A DNA stretch of 64,000 nt from Trichaptum fuscoviolaceum (Eukaryota; Basidiomycota; Agaricomycetes; Hymenochaetales; Trichaptaceae): positions 3,107,773 to 3,171,772 of the forward strand of contig CAJSYZ010000007.1 of NCBI GenBank assembly GCA_910574455.1. Direction: 5' to 3'. Positions within the stretch are counted from its first letter, which is position 1, and every line of letters begins with the position of its first letter. The position numbers and the translations under genes were made by a program. Shown here in pieces: positions 52,829 to 64,000 of the stretch. The notes under the pieces were generated by a model. The model was not told the origin of the DNA. It made no database searches and was given only the letters and a program-made list of their open reading frames with translations.

Positions 52829-53979
52829 TCACTGAGACAATGTCCTCTTGAAAAACTGAACGGATACATTGAGGGCTTTTTCGAACGCATCCTTGATCTC
52901 TGGAATTCCGAGGTTTGGGCGGGCTGCAAACCCATGCATTGTGCCTTCGAGTAATCAAGTTAGTTTCCAATTGTATTATGGGACGATGTCTCGTACCTTT
53001 AAACTCATGGAACTCATAATCAAGGAATTCTGGTTTGTCTTTCCGGGCGGCGAATATGGCTTCCGCTTCAGCCCGAAGCTTGGGACCAAAGGTGTAGTCC
53101 TCTGATTACAAGAATTTATTCCTTCAATTGATATGCCCAAGATATCTGTCAAATTACAAACCTTCGGCGCAAATCCAAGCCGTTGGCGTTTTCATCGCCT
53201 GTATTTCTGCCTTATTGCATACACCGGGGTGAGCGACGACAGCTGCATCGATGAGTCCAGTCGTAGCAAGCCTGATGCATGCGGCACCTGGATACGGTGG
53301 TAATTATTCACACAGATTTCGTCGAAATCAGGGGATTTACCTCCCATACAGTAGCTTTATAGAAATAAAAGTATGATTGGAAGGCCGGAAAGCACAATTG
53401 AAGTTGACCTACTTACCCGATGGCTCCAATTCTCTCGTATTTCTTTCTAGCTTTTGTTTTCTTAACAAACTATTACCCAGTCTCCTCAGATGCCAGGTTA
53501 TTTCAGATAGGATATGGAGGAGTTACCCACATCTTGGATACGAGAGTCTAAAGCTCCAGGCCTATTGCTAATGATGCGTGGAAGGTGTGTAACCATAGTC
53601 CATAATAAGCCGATTATCGCTTTGAAAGGAATTTTCTTGCCGGGCTGCTCTGGAAGGTAGTCGACGAGGTCTTCTTCTGCAAAAGGAGGATTCCCTTATG
53701 AATCGGATACAGCAGTTTACATCAGAATATATTGAGTTGTATATCGGAAAAGACGCGCACCGTTGAAAATATCTGGCGCCCAGACGTCACATCCAACCTG
53801 TTCAGCCAGTTGATCTGCGATAATCTTGCTGTTCCGAAGAGGAAGGCCAAACGCGTCCGTCAAGTAGATGATCGCCCGCGAGTTGTCTCTTCGGGGGAGA
53901 AGTAGGCCGTCCCTTGCATCGAGCCTTTCGGCTCTCCTGGAAGGGCGTGCCCTGCCTTACAATGCTCGCAGAAGCCCAT
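52829..53979 (-). pseudogene. Dienelactone hydrolase gene 2, array copy 2 (frameshifted)
   Basis: Nearly identical to copy 1. One C is missing at about 53892 (CTCTTCGGGGG instead of CTCTTCCGGGGG), so exon 1 shifts frame after YFSP and ends early. The rest of the gene, including the YCMGG and GTTHGF-type motifs, is unchanged, so the damage is recent or is a sequence error. Confidence 0.75.
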
Positions 53980-54712
53980 GACAGAAGTTGAGGTGCCTAC
54001 GTTTACTGTAACGTTCCGGTGCGGATTCAAACAGTCAGGCTGTACGTTGTGCTGGAGAGCTCTCAGAAGACCATAGCCAACATGCAGTAGATAAGGAGAG
54101 AGAGAATGTGAGCTCGAGAGGAAATAATCCCACAAGCTTAAGCAGCGAGCAATATCGGTCGTGATGGTTTCTCACCGAAGTCTACCGTGCACATGCCAGT
54201 GATAACGCGATTGAATTAGGACGCACAAATGTAATGGGGCAGCTCACCGGAAAGAGATACTGGTGTTTGGAAGGGCAACAAAGCAGAAGAAGGGGGAAAT
54301 AGCAGACAGAGGAAAGGTGAGCAGCTTTATATCGAGAGCTCGGAAGCGAGATCTCCGGTGCTTGCTTAAGGTGCTCAGGGTCGCATTTCGGGCTCATTCC
54401 CTCAGTAGTTTTAATTATTTCAATCCCAAAGTTTGTGTTCTATAATACAGATTGAAGCCTGTAGATACTTTGAAGGTCCTGATATCTAAATCCAATGCAA
54501 TCGAAGGAGAACTGAGGAGATTTGCACCGGCCGGAGTGTGATTACGTAAGCAGGGTCAATGCGTGCTACCAATCCTGGCTCAACCTCCTTCTCTTCGACC
54601 ATGGCCTGCGAGCAGGCCATTAAACCTATCTCATTGCAAACAACCTCTGGAATTCAGCCTTCTGTTGCCATTGGCCTCTACACCAGCATTCAAGCCTATG
54701 CTGACCCTCATC

Positions 54713-55679
54713 TCAGCCCGAAATCCAGACACGGAGAGGTGAGTGCTCTCCCGGCCTCTCGCACCTCCTTCCAAGGCTCGCAACGCTCGGGACACTATGC
54801 ACATCCGATGGAAGGTCCTGAAACACTTGGAAGGCTTCTAGGGTGGACGTAATACCACCCGCTAAGCGAAATGTGCGAGCAAGACTGTCCAAATTGCAGA
54901 ATATCCGGGTGAGCTCCTCCAAGCTGCTGTAGGCCTGTTCAACACACATTGGCAACATATCTAGCTTCTGTGTTGAAGTAGTGACTACTGAAGCATCAAG
55001 TATAGACCCCAAGTATTGATGATTGACTGCCCCGCCTCCCCCCAGCTCACGAACTCGACCCGAGCAGACCGCGCAACTGTAGCACGGCTCATACATCCCA
55101 TTCACTCGGAAGAAGTCTTCCATCCTTCGCATCGCACTTTTCGCATCAGAAACCAGGGGTTCAGGGTCTCGGCTATGCTGTGAGAATGCCGCTAGTGTGT
55201 AGCCGCTGTCTGGAACGTCCGAAGGCTGTAATTTTGTGAGCACTTTGCCGTCTGCACAGAGAGTGCATTTGGCATATTCTGAGCTGTTCAGCTGCTTTCT
55301 GGACAATTGGATGGTGTTGGAGAGGTCTGGGAGTGCCTCTGGAGGTCTCTGGAAGTGGTTTGAGAGACGGGACGGACGGGAGAGCTGCACGGCGCTCGAA
55401 ACACTCGTCCGGAGGTATGCCCGGGCACTGCAGAAATGAGCTTCGCTTGGCTTTTTCTCCTGTCTCGTAAAAGAACCGGTGAGTATCGGCCATGTTTCTC
55501 TCTCTTGTGATCTGTCTGACAGGATCTGTGGCTTTTGAAGGGTATAAATAGTGGTGCAATCTATCCCCAAGTTCCTCAGGCTCTTTGCCATCTCTTCCCT
55601 CTTCCCTCATCTTCTCCTCTCGCACTCGCAGCTCTTCTATACTGCTAGGCTGACATCTCATTTTGTGTGCACCAGACAT
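54713..55679 (-). CDS. Unrecognised gene in Y, copy 2 (long open frame)
   Basis: The 292-residue frame 54713-55591 contains CTLCADGKVL, YEPCYSCAVCSGRVREL, SILDASVVTTSTQKLDMLPM and a C-terminal LARTFRLAGGITSTLEAFQV. The overlapping frame 55173-55679 starts MSGAHKMRC. Which of the two is used, or whether they are exons of one gene, cannot be decided. A TATA-like GGGTATAAATAG lies at about 55538 on the opposite strand, which could instead drive a plus-strand transcript. Confidence 0.35.
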
Positions 55680-56365
55680 TGTGAGTATCTACTTATTACA
55701 ATATCTCATTCCTTTCTAACAAGAATTAGAATGTAATTCCTGATGCAATATGTGAGTCCCCTTATTTATTACATATATACTTTATTTTCAATCCTGACTT
55801 TTGTTTTTCTAGATAAATAGTGGAGACTCGGACCCTAGACTGATAGCAACCCTCCGGAACTGGTGCTCAGCTCTTGTGCTATGTTCTTGAGGCACGTCTT
55901 GTTGTAAGCACTAGTAACCTGCGCGTGAGCTTCAAGATTCAACTTGGGCGTCTGTCCCTGAAGCGCCGACTGGTCCGTCGTGACTTGTGTATGTACCTCT
56001 TGACTCGTCGCAGACTTGTCTAGCTCTCTGTCTCTGTCGAATGTGTAAACTAGGTCAGTCGTTGCCTATACTCGACCACCTACCTGGCGGACGCAAAGCG
56101 AACCGTCTTGCGCGCTTTGGCGCTCGCGCGCAGATGGAGTGGTGATGGTGGTGGACCCGGGTCTTGTGGGAAGGCGAGTAGAAAAGCAGCGCAGGCGAAG
56201 CGTCGAAAGAGACCAAACACGACTGTCCGTTCCTCTGGTGAACCGTATGCCCGTCTCTAGATGCAATTGTGGGACCACCTGGTGTAGGCAGGACCGCTCT
56301 CAGGCCTCGTGAAACGATACACAAAGCAGTCTCTTTCAGCGATCAAAGGACCAGCGAGAATAAGA

Positions 56366-57076
56366 GGCGCTTGACCCTATAATAGACATTGGAAAGGTTG
56401 CTGACCTGGCACTATTGATGACTGATGGATTGTTTGGCTTTGAAATGGTTCGCTTGCGACCTCTCTCCTAGTGACTACAGTGACTTACATGGCTGATCTT
56501 TCAGCAACAACTCGAATTTCTCAACATTCTTCACGGCTTACGGTTTCCGAAGGTCATTGTTGTCCTCACGCACCTTGACCTCATTCGCAAGCAGTCGAGA
56601 TAATGAAGAAACGCGTCTGGACCGAGGTGCAAAGCTGTTCTGCCTCATCGGTCAATATCCAGATGGAGAAATACAAGACCTATTCCAGTTCATTTCATTT
56701 ATGAGATTCCGGCCTGTGGGTGGAGGACCTCACGCCCCGAGAGAGGACATGCGCGCTTCTGAAGGAAAGCGCAATCGCATTGTCACTGTATATGGTTACC
56801 TTCGTGGAATCCTGGAGCGGGTGATCTAGATGCGAAGAATGTCTCGAAACTGTGAGATCCTTGCCCATGTATGTATACATCAATGTTCCTGGGAGCTTCT
56901 CGCGCGAAATGCAAACGGTAAGGACAAAGTACTTGGTATATAACATTGTCTAATACATGTTTCTACAGTATTCCGAGGTGAAGGCGAAAGGACGGTTATC
57001 GGTCTTCAGGATGTTCGGAGTACTCTCGATCCTGTGCTTGCAAAGTCGGTGTTACAGCGACCGATATTACCACGGG
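56366..57076 (+). pseudogene. BMS1 fragment, Y copy 2
   Basis: Same as 50050-50760, shifted by 6316 bases. I saw no base difference in the parts compared. Confidence 0.75.
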
Positions 57077-57165
57077 CTTGTGCGAACATGGCCGCACTCA
57101 GAAACAGGCGAGGGTGTTTGGATAGACGGCAACCTGTATGAGTCTCAGCTCACAGAGTATGTCAA

Positions 57166-57366
57166 TGATCTGAATTACGCTTCAGCGTCAAGTCCGAGCC
57201 CCCGCCAAACCAACACGCCGTCGTGCGCTCGCCCTCTGGCACAGCCTGGTCGCTAATCTCGAAGTACCTGTAGTTCATGTGAGGGTTGCGTGGGTGGATG
57301 GCGAGGCTGGAGCCAGCGGCGACCGCCGACATGACTATAGCCTGAGACTGGAGAACAGACGAGTCA
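57166..57366 (-). pseudogene. Coproporphyrinogen III oxidase fragment, Y copy 2
   Basis: Same as 50850-51050, shifted by 6316 bases, with the [10 protein letters not shown] signature. Confidence 0.7.
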
Positions 57367-57425
57367 CGCTAATTCGGCCCGCAGATTCTTCATGAGGACC
57401 TACCTTTGTGAGTTCTCTGAGAGTT

Positions 57426-57966
57426 GATGCTATGTGGCGAGCTCATGGAGAGACGTAGGACGCTGTCGGCAGTGGAGACCGTCATTAATGGCCGGAAAGC
57501 AACTGAGGACATTCTGAATGGAAGGGATGCCCGTTTAATGGCCATTGCTGGGTGCGTTTATCGACTTACAACCTGTCATTGTGTGACTCACTATCCTTCA
57601 GACCCTGCTCAGTAAACAACGCCGAGTCCGCCCTCGATTACGCACACCAACTGAAGATGTGCGCCGACGGGGCAAAGAATGACCTCCACATTGTTATGCG
57701 CGTCTACTTCGAGAAACCGCGGACACCAGTCAGATTGCATCAACAAACCAGACATGGATGGTTCCTTCCGGACAATCAAGGGTCTGCGTATGGCACGTTC
57801 GCTTCTGCTCGATGTCGCGAAACTTGGTCTACCAGCTCCTCGATACGAACACCCATCAGGACCGCGAGTTGACGTGCATGCTTAGTATGCCTACCGGCTT
57901 CAAGAGCTCCACGGACGGTACGGTCGGCGTTGCGGTGGATGCATGTCTACGGCACGGAATGAAGGT
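57426..57966 (+). pseudogene. DAHP synthase fragment, Y copy 2, with BMS1 fusion
   Basis: Same as 51110-51650, including the intron at the GPCS motif and the in-frame run-on into BMS1-like MKVHIHGAGDLDAKDV (57962-58090). Confidence 0.8.
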
Positions 57967-58097
57967 GCACATCCATGGAGCGGGTGACCTAGATGCGAAG
58001 GATGTCTCGAAACTGGGTCATGTGCGATAAGGATGCTGTATACATAACTGTTCTCGGGCGGAAACGCAGACGGTAAAGACGGCGAAGTAACTGCTAT

Positions 58098-58765
58098 ATG
58101 ATGCTGTCTAACGACATGTTAGCAGAGAACCAGGGTCTGCAGTATGATAACAAACAGCTCAATTCATTGCTGAAGGAGTATGAACAGACGCTGGAATCAG
58201 TCATGGCCACTTTTCGAAAACGAGCTGTGAGTACACCCTTCAGGATGACCTACCTCTTGTTAACACTTTCCTATAGCACGGGAACTGAAGACAGTATAAA
58301 TCACTGATCATGGATTCAGAAACCGTGACTTTACAAGGACAACTATATACCGACAATCAACTATCCTCTCTCATTGCGGCATGCTCAAGATTACTGCGGA
58401 TGGTTTTGCGTTTGCTAGGCGGAGAGGATCCGATCCGCCGTCTCGACGACTTCGACGTCCATGGTCTATCAAAAGACTCCGTCGACTATCCTATGGACCG
58501 GGAAACTGAACTGGCGAAGGAGAACGAGGAGTAGCGATTGTTACTGACGGAGGCGGAAGCGACTGAGACTAGCAAAGCACCTTTGGAACTTCCGAAGATC
58601 CCTTTCGCGGTGATAAAGCAGCAAACGCCTCGACGACCAAGGTATCATCAGCACCACCGTAGATTTGGCGCGAAATCGTCCGTGGGAGGATACATGAATG
58701 AACAACAACACCACGACGCTCTGCATGAATTACAGGATATGTCCGATGATACAGAAGTACTTTAG
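58098..58765 (+). pseudogene. Coiled-coil protein fragment, Y copy 2
   Basis: Same as 51782-52448, but CCGTCTCGACG keeps the frame PIRRLDDFDVHGLSKDSVDY to DRETELAKENEE, followed by one TAG before LLLTEAEATETSKAPLELP. Copy 2 is thus closer to the source gene here. Confidence 0.45.
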
Positions 58766-59144
58766 ACTATGTAAGTACCGTGCTTGCTTTTCATCATCAT
58801 CTGTAGGACTTGCGTCAGTTCATGTGTAGTATAGTCGGATTAGCCTGTATTTACCTCGATTTTTAATCTTATGTGGAATTCTTGGAGCTTGCGCAGCGTG
58901 CTTATACCGTAAGACAAAGTAATATCGTGGAATCCAGGGGATCAAGCGATTCTCGACGTAAGAAGCGCATAGCGAGTGCACGGAATGATATGTTGTCTCG
59001 AGTCGGTCTCTCTTCCGCTGGCCTACCGACTACCTCGCAGGTTGGCTCTAGACTGTCAGTCCGCAACTCGTCTCTGATGTGTTGTTAAATCGCATTAGGT
59101 CTTCACATCGTATAGCAGTCTCAAGAGAGAGCGGATGGATTTTG

Positions 59145-60293
59145 TCACTGAGACAATGTCCTCTTGAAAAACTGAACGGATACATTGAGGGCTTTTTCGA
59201 ACGCATCCTTGATCTCTGGAATTCCGAGGTTTGGGCGGGCTGCAAACCCATGCATTGTGCCTTCGAGTAATCAAGTTAGTTTCCAATTGTATTATGGGAC
59301 GATGTCTCGTACCTTTAAACTCATGGAACTCATAATCAAGGAATTCTGGTTTCTTTCCGGGCGGCGAATATGGCTTCCGCTTCAGCCCGAAGCTTGGGAC
59401 CAAAGGTGTAGTCCTCTGATTACAAGAATTTATTCCTTCAATTGATATGCCCAAGATATCTGTCAAATTACAAACCTTCGGCGCAAATCCAAGCCGTTGG
59501 CGTTTTCATCGCCTGTATTTCTGCCTTATTGCATACACCGGGGTGAGCGACGACAGCTGCATCGATGAGTCCAGTCGTAGCAAGCCTGATGCATGCGGCA
59601 CCTGGATACGGTGGTAATTATTCACACAGATTTCGTCGAAATCAGGGGATTTACCTCCCATACAGTAGCTTTATAGAAATAAAAGTATGATTGGAAGGCC
59701 GGAAAGCACAATTGAAGTTGACCTACTTACCCGATGGCTCCAATTCTCTCGTATTTCTTTCTAGCTTTTGTTTTCTTAACAAACTATTACCCGTCTCCTC
59801 AGATGCCAGGTTATTTCAGATAGGATATGGAGGAGTTACCCACATCTTGGATACGAGAGTCTAAAGCTCCAGGCCTATTGCTAATGATGCGTGGAAGGTG
59901 TGTAACCATAGTCCATAATAAGCCGATTATCGCTTTGAAAGGAATTTTCTTGCCGGGCTGCTCTGGAAGGTAGTCGACGAGGTCTTCTTCTGCAAAAGGA
60001 GGATTCCCTTATGAATCGGATACAGCAGTTTACATCAGAATATATTGAGTTGTATATCGGAAAAGACGCGCACCGTTGAAAATATCTGGCGCCCAGACGT
60101 CACATCCAACCTGTTCAGCCAGTTGATCTGCGATAATCTTGCTGTTCCGAAGAGGAAGGCCAAACGCGTCCGTCAAGTAGATGATCGCCCGCGAGTTGTC
60201 TCTTCCGGGGGAGAAGTAGGCCGTCCCTTGCATCGAGCCTTTCGGCTCTCCTGGAAGGGCGTGCCCTGCCTTACAATGCTCGCAGAAGCCCAT
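59145..60293 (-). pseudogene. Dienelactone hydrolase gene 2, array copy 3 (frameshifted)
   Basis: Exon 1 is intact (start at 60293). Two bases are missing near 59352 (TGGTTTCTTTCC instead of TGGTTTGTCTTTCC), breaking the exon that encodes ARKDKPEFLDYEFHEF just before the catalytic His exon. A one-base loss near 59792 falls in an intron and should be harmless. Predicted loss of the catalytic His. Confidence 0.75.
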
Positions 60294-60538
60294 GACAGAA
60301 GTTGAGGTGCCTACGTTTACTGTAACGTTCCGGTGCGGATTCAAACAGTCAGGCTGTACGTTGTGCTGGAGAGCTCTCAGAAGACCATAGCCAACATGCA
60401 GTAGATAAGGAGAGAGAGAATGTGAGCTCGAGAGGAAATAATCCCACAAGCTTAAGCAGCGAGCAATATCGGTCGTGATGGTTTCTCACCGAAGTCTACC
60501 GTGCACATGCCAGTGATAACGCGATTGAATTAGGACGC

Positions 60539-63338
60539 TGGCGCGATTAAGAGAAGGATTTTGTACCAGTTTTCGCCTGTAAAGCGAATAACTGAGGTTT
60601 CAAGCGTAGCTTCCGTCACTGCAAGGGTCTTTTATAGACAAAGTTAATGATGATGGTTCGAGTTCAAGTTAGTACGGTGTTCACACGGAGACTCGGATAA
60701 TTTACTACTACTACTACTGCTTGCTCAGGCTGGGCTACTAGAATACTAGTATAAATTGCTCGTTGTGATGAACTACCTGCACTGTCAATCTGACTGTCAC
60801 GATGTACATGGTTGGCCAGGCGGTCGGTGCGTTGGCTTCCCTAAACACGCCTTCTGACGTCCAATGACGCACCGTGCACTCGGGTGCCAGAGGTCTTGGC
60901 TTTGACCCGCACGTCGCAGAACGCAATCTCCGCGCAGGCGATATCTTCGCGTCGGTTGAGATCTCCCTCGAATGGGCGCACTTGGAAAGACAAATGCAAG
61001 GCGTGGAATTGGGTGCCCGGGCGAAAAAAGTTGACATCTAGCTGTCCTATGGATTGGCGCATACTAATTTGCGCGTAAGTTTGCGAGCCGTGGCTAGCAA
61101 TAAGCGATGTAGTGGGAGGGAAGCGGGGAGAAAAATGGTGCATGGTGGCTGCAGAAAGTAAGGCCAGCTGAGTCCGCCGCCAACTTGAAGTCCGAGTCAC
61201 GGCCAAATTGAGTCGTGCTGTACTGAGAATGCAAAGATTGCTATCATTAGAGACATTATTTCTCAATTACACTCTAATTTTTACACCATTAGATTCCATT
61301 TCGATGCCTGCAGATACTCTGAAATTCTTGAAAACAGTACATTAAAATTGAAGTCGCAAATGACCATTCAAGTTCGCGGCCAACTGAGTCCGAGCCAAAT
61401 TGGGTCGCACTGTACTGAAAATGCAAAGATTACAACCATGAGAGACACTGCATCTCAACTACACTCTAATTCTTGCATCGATAGATTCCATTTTGATGCC
61501 CGCAGATACTCTGAAAATCTGGCAGAGAGTGCTTCAAAATTGAGCTCGGAAATGAGCATTCAAGGTCAACTCAACTCACGGCACAAACCGTAACCAGCCG
61601 GACTGAGAATGCAAAGATTCGTCTCATTAGAGAGTCAATATCTCAATTACACAGTACATTTTGCACCAATAGCTTCCATTTCAATGCCCGCAGCTTGCCC
61701 CAAAAGTCTAGCGGACAGCGCGCAAGATGTGCGCAAGTAAATGCGCATTCAGGCGCAAGCCGAGTCCGGGCTAAGCCGTGACCCATCGGACTTCAATCTA
61801 CCACTTTCTATTACACTCAGCTCAGTACTCTCTTTAAATCTCTTGAATTCAGATCATTTCTCTCCTGCTTCAAGCTCTTCCGAGTCCTTTTTGTGTTTGC
61901 TACTGACAGAAATGTAGATCTCAACAGAAAGGTGAGCCGTCACTCGGCCCGTGACACCGTCACTTGCACTGGCGTGGCGCGTCGCCGCTGGCAGCGGTTT
62001 GCGCTCGACATCCATCTCCTACCCATTGCAAACATCCGAATTCAAGATTCGAGCCCCAAGCGCGCTGCAGAGCGCCAGCACGACGTTCAAGACACTGAAG
62101 AAGACCATATGTCACCTCCGACAACCCAAGACTCGTCGCCAGCAGCCAAAGCTCGAAGCGCAGGCAGACCACTCTTACGCCCTCAAGGAATGCAACCGAT
62201 TCCTCACGGCCCTCGCTGGAAGCATTGAGAGCGATGGAATGAATGTCAGAGAGCGAAAAAAAGGTGTGTTGTCTCTACTTTGCAATACTGACACTGCCCT
62301 CAAGGAATGCAACCGACTCCCAAGCTCAACCACTTTTCACCGCCCTCAAGGAATGCAACCGCATCTGACAGCCGGAATGCAACCAATTCCTCACAGCCCT
62401 CACTCGTCGTCTCCACTTCGCAATACTATCTGGATGGCGCGCAAAACACGGTGCGCGCACTCCATTTTACACGGACGCCGCCGCCTCGTCGCGTGTCGCG
62501 GGTCGTCTCCACTTCGCAAGCTCTTGTTCAATTGATTGCGCCGGCTGCCTGCGACCATGAGAAACGTCACAGACCGGTCCCGCGTAGACTGCGACTGAGC
62601 GGCAGTGTGTCTCTGCGACCATAGTCGCAAAGCACAGCCCTCAGTCCCTGTTCTGCGCATGCGACTGGCTTGTTGAGAGTAAGTAGTGCGTGCACGAAGC
62701 AAGAAGCGCGAGACTCACCCAGATGTCGCTCGCCGGAAGAAAAAACATATATATATTGCCATCTCGGACAACTTCAGACCATCTCAAATTTGAAGCCTGG
62801 TTTACTCGTGCGCTGCCCCGACGCCGCTCGCCGGGAGCAAATACATATATATATTGCTATCTTGGCCGTGGCTTGAAGGTATTGTGGGGGTTCATGGTGT
62901 CCCTGTTCTTCGCGCGCGACAATTAGAATCGAAAAGCAAAGCTAGAAGTGCGAGACTCACCCAGATGTCGCTCGCCGGAAGCAAAAACATATATATATTG
63001 CCATCTCGGACAACTTCATCCATCTCGAATTCGAAGCCCTCGTTTGCTGCTACCCCGACAACGGCTTGCCCGGAAAAAAAACATATATATATTGTTATCT
63101 TGGCTGTGGTGAGACGGTGTTGTGGCAGTTCATGGTGTCCCTATTCCTTGCGCGCAACAATTAGAATTGAAAAGCGAGACACCCAGATGTCGCTCGCCGG
63201 AAGCAAGAACCGCCATCCCAAAATTGAAGCCCTCGATCACTCGCACGCCGCTCGCCGGGAGCAAATACATATATATATATTGTCATATTGGCCATGGCCA
63301 TGGTGCCTGTAACTCGTAGTTGAGAATGTCGTAGAAGT
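60539..63338. repeat. Block X, copy 2
   Basis: About 2800 bases, nearly identical to 45115-47906. Differences include a longer (TAC)n run near 60702, one base fewer near 61119 and small changes near 62705 and 63070. It contains the same 190 bp and 221-242 bp tandem arrays. Confidence 0.85.
60841..61266 (-). CDS. Open frame in block X, copy 2 (longer than in copy 1)
   Basis: Extends the frame of 45411-45632 to 141 residues because of a one-base difference; adds HHFSPRFPPTTSLIASHGSQ upstream. Not recognised; possibly an old captured coding piece. Confidence 0.25.
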   Translation of the reverse strand: MRNNVSNDSNLCILSTARLNLAVTRTSSWRRTQLALLSAATMHHFSPRFPPTTSLIASHGSQTYAQISMRQSIGQLDVNFFRPGTQFHALHLSFQVRPFEGDLNRREDIACAEIAFCDVRVKAKTSGTRVHGASLDVRRRV

Positions 63339-64000
63339 ACAAATGTAATGGGGCAGCTCACCGGAAAGAGATACTGGTGTTTGGAAGGGCAACAAAGCAG
63401 AAGAAGGGGGAAATAGCAGACAGAGGAAAGGTGAGCAGCTTTATATCGAGAGCTCGGAAGCGAGATCTCCGGTGCTTGCTTAAGGTGCTCAGGGTCGCAT
63501 TTCGGGCTCATTCCCTCAGTAGTTTTAATTATTTCAATCCCAAAGTTTGTGTTCTATAATACAGATTGAAGCCTGTAGATACTTTGAAGGTCCTGATATC
63601 TAAATCCAATGCAATCGAAGGAGAACTGAGGAGATTTGCACCGGCCGGAGTGTGATTACGTAAGCAGGGTCAATGCGTGCTACCAATCCTGGCTCAACCT
63701 CCTTCTCTTCGACCATGGCCTGCGAGCAGGCCATTAAACCTATCTCATTGCAAACAACCTCTGGAATTCAGCCTTCTGTTGCCATTGGCCTCTACACCAG
63801 CATTCAAGCCTATGCTGACCCTCATCTCAGCCCCGAAATCCAGACACGGAGAGGTGAGTGCTCTCCCGGCCTCTCGCACCTCCTTCCAAGGCTCGCAACG
63901 CTCGGGACACTATGCACATCCGATGGAAGGTCCTGAAACACTTGGAAGGCTTCTAGGGTGGACGTAATACCACCCGCTAAGCGAAATGTGCGAGCAAGAC

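Larger units (their letters stand above)
52782..59097. repeat. Tandem unit 2 (hydrolase + Y, no X, 6.3 kb)
   Basis: Same order as unit 1 but without block X; the junction is at 54224/54225. Offset to unit 3 is 6316 bases. Its left border follows the end of Y (SSLMCC-like frame, then AAATCGCATTAGG) and shares base changes with unit 3 that differ from unit 1. Confidence 0.9.
59098..64000. repeat. Tandem unit 3 (hydrolase + X + start of Y), cut by the window end
   Basis: Contains block X (60539-63338), as in unit 1, then Y from 63339. The array therefore continues beyond the window. Confidence 0.9.

Overview
The window looks like nuclear DNA of a mushroom-forming basidiomycete (Agaricomycetes). 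Genes are split by many 45-90 bp introns with GT-AG ends. It carries a Plavaka-type (CACTA-like) transposase gene typical of that group, and many gene pieces that read as basidiomycete proteins. The species cannot be named from this sequence.

Left part (1-17.8 kb): a three-exon DEDDy 3'-5' exonuclease gene (970-1827, minus). A BCS1-like AAA ATPase pseudogene (2740-5081, minus) is split by a 1.3 kb hAT-like element (3065-4352). A trypsin-like serine peptidase gene (6436-7680, minus) lies between two tracts of short repeats. A repeat-rich gene of unknown function (8568-13045, plus) is split by a second, 2.2 kb element of the same hAT-like family (9733-11976), which carries a piece of an ING/Yng2-type gene. 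Both elements have perfect 8 bp target duplications. A Plavaka transposase gene follows (13273-17281, minus).

Middle (17.86-34.16 kb): 16.3 kb are bounded by TAGTG..GCAAAAGTTC inverted ends and an identical 8 bp direct repeat (CACCTGAG), as expected of one very large non-autonomous hAT-like element. No transposase is visible inside. The interior is a mosaic of broken cellular gene pieces: CSE1/exportin-2 three times, TFIIB, septin, GATA zinc finger and BSD2/NDFIP, plus unidentified segments. A recurring spacer separates them, with a hairpin (GGGTAGCGGG..CCCGCTACCC), a conserved GTCACGTGAAA box, often a TATATAAG motif, and a leader ending in ATGGCGACGCG. This cassette architecture is the most unusual feature of the window.

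Right part (34.6-43.4 kb): a many-exon gene of an uncharacterised family ending in a Gly-Glu/Asp-Glu tail (34587-38765, plus). Then come a complete eight-exon F-actin capping protein alpha gene (39717-41027, minus), a four-exon Dabb-domain gene (41334-41812, plus) and a dienelactone hydrolase gene (42273-43421, minus).

From 43.7 kb to the end there is a near-identical tandem array of three units, the third cut by the window edge. Each unit holds a second dienelactone hydrolase gene (intact in unit 1, frameshifted in units 2 and 3), an optional 2.8 kb repeat-rich block X (units 1 and 3 only), and a 4.9 kb block Y. Block Y is another mosaic, with pieces of BMS1, coproporphyrinogen oxidase and DAHP synthase. 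The window thus records repeated capture, shuffling and tandem amplification of cellular gene pieces among a few ordinary genes.
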